This document shows positions 63,342-64,000 of a stretch of DNA of 64,000 nucleotides, piece by piece. Position numbers and translations under genes: made by a program. The DNA is from Streptomyces kurssanovii. GTDB lineage: Bacteria > Actinomycetota > Actinomycetes > Streptomycetales > Streptomycetaceae. Position 1 is the first letter of the stretch. Every line of letters begins with the position of its first letter. The DNA lies in contig NZ_BMTN01000011.1 in NCBI RefSeq assembly GCF_014649695.1, positions 124,001-188,000 on the forward strand, given 5' to 3'. Under the pieces are notes generated by a model that did not search any database, was not told the DNA's origin, and worked only from the letters and a program-made list of their open reading frames with translations.

Positions 63342-64000
63342 TCAGGCGGCGGCCGGGACCTTGGGGTCCGCGGCCGCGGCGACGGCCGGGGCCGGGGCCG
63401 CCGTGTCGGCCGGCTTGCGGCGGCTCTTGAGGAGGACCACCAGGGCGGCGGTGACGACGGTGCCCGCGGCGATGGCCAGCAGGTACACCAGCGGCCCGCC
63501 GATCAGTGGCACGACGAAGACGCCGCCGTGCGGGGCGCGCAGCGTGGCGCCGAACGCCATCGACAGCGCGCCGGTGACCGCGCCGCCGGCCATGGCGGAC
63601 GGAATGACCCGCAGCGGGTCGGCCGCGGCGAACGGGATCGCGCCCTCGCTGATGAACGAGGCGCCGAGGACCCAGGCCGCCTTGCCGTTGTCCTGCTCCG
63701 CCTTGGTGAACAGCTTCGCGCGCACGGTCGTCGCCAGTGCCATGCCGAGGGGCGGGACCATTCCGGCCGCCATCACCGCGGCCATGACCTTCAGGCTGCC
63801 GTCGGTGGGGGTCGCGAGGCCGCCCACCGCGAAGGCGTAGGCGACCTTGTTGACCGGGCCGCCGAGGTCGAAGCACATCATCAGGCCGAGCAGGACGCCG
63901 AGCAGCACGGCGTTGCCGCCGGACAGACCGCTCAGCCAGTCGGTCATGGCCTTCTGGAGGGAGGCGATGGGCTTGCCGACGACGATGAACATCAGGAACC
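63342..64000 (-). CDS. fruA: PTS fructose-family permease, EIIC C-terminal part (5' end outside window)
   Basis: The gene enters from the right edge; the last 219 residues are visible. Multiple membrane helices and the EIIC hallmarks MMCFDLGGPVNKVAYAFAVG, ASFISEGAIPFAAADPLRVI, FGATLRAPHGG and FVVPLIGGPLVYLLAIAAG identify a fructose-type IIC. A Pro/Ala tail follows. IIA and IIB domains, if fused as in FruA, would lie beyond the window. It imports and phosphorylates fructose using phosphate from the ptsH/ptsI products. Confidence 0.92.
   Translation of the reverse strand, partial: FLMFIVVGKPIASLQKAMTDWLSGLSGGNAVLLGVLLGLMMCFDLGGPVNKVAYAFAVGGLATPTDGSLKVMAAVMAAGMVPPLGMALATTVRAKLFTKAEQDNGKAAWVLGASFISEGAIPFAAADPLRVIPSAMAGGAVTGALSMAFGATLRAPHGGVFVVPLIGGPLVYLLAIAAGTVVTAALVVLLKSRRKPADTAAPAPAVAAAADPKVPAAA

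Overview
The window looks like a chromosomal segment of a Streptomyces or close relative. It has very high GC, abundant GTG starts, overlapping stop/start pairs, and families typical of that group: DUF397/HTH pairs, S-adenosyl methyltransferase (DUF574 type), SpoIIE-type phosphatases, small anti-sigma ATPases, and sigma-B-like sigma factors. No rRNA, tRNA, CRISPR array or intact mobile element was seen.

Layout. 1-1570: left-truncated sulfur (persulfide) operon, rhodanese plus MBL-rhodanese, behind two CsoR/CstR-like palindromes. 1.9-4.3 kb: decayed thiol-disulfide locus (membrane/DsbA protein with an amber stop and a frameshift, ccdA with two frameshifts) ending in a probable integrase remnant. 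4.4-8.1 kb: acyl-CoA dehydrogenase with a KstR-like operator, a beta-lactamase-fold hydrolase, and a 3-hydroxyisobutyryl-CoA-hydrolase-like protein. 8.2-13.9 kb: a large secreted phosphodiester glycosidase/metallophosphatase, an LAETG cell-wall protein and small membrane proteins. 13.9-18 kb: an NDH-2, transketolase, LigD-polymerase operon. 18.2-23.8 kb: a DUF6458 gene and the mutA-mutB-meaB methylmalonyl-CoA mutase operon.

24-41 kb is a stress-signalling island. It holds a CBS protein, a DJ-1/PfpI protein, a baeRF2-type ribosome-associated factor coupled to an HhH endonuclease, an ANTAR-SpoIIE phosphatase, a multi-HAMP hybrid kinase, two sigma-B-family sigma factors, two anti-sigma ATPases, one STAS antagonist, a nucleotidyltransferase/BON/metallophosphoesterase operon, and PAS/GAF and GAF/ANTAR sensors. 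Six sites of the form GNNT-N14-16-GGGTAC lie in front of stress-type genes across 18-58 kb, which suggests a shared sigma-B-type regulon.

41-53 kb: a CYP152-family P450 carrying the OleT-type histidine, a FUSC transporter, a methyltransferase/CDGSH/haem-oxygenase-like redox cluster, an epimerase, a HAD, VOC and DJ-1 proteins, a LysR regulator and a DUF574-type methyltransferase. 52-61 kb: a DUF397/HTH/anti-sigma regulatory trio, a GH65 phosphorylase with a beta-phosphoglucomutase-like HAD, and two convergent SpoIIE phosphatases. 61-64 kb: PTS genes ptsI, ptsH and the C-terminal part of a fructose EIIC, all on the minus strand.

Several short imperfect tandem duplications sit at or just beyond gene 3' ends.
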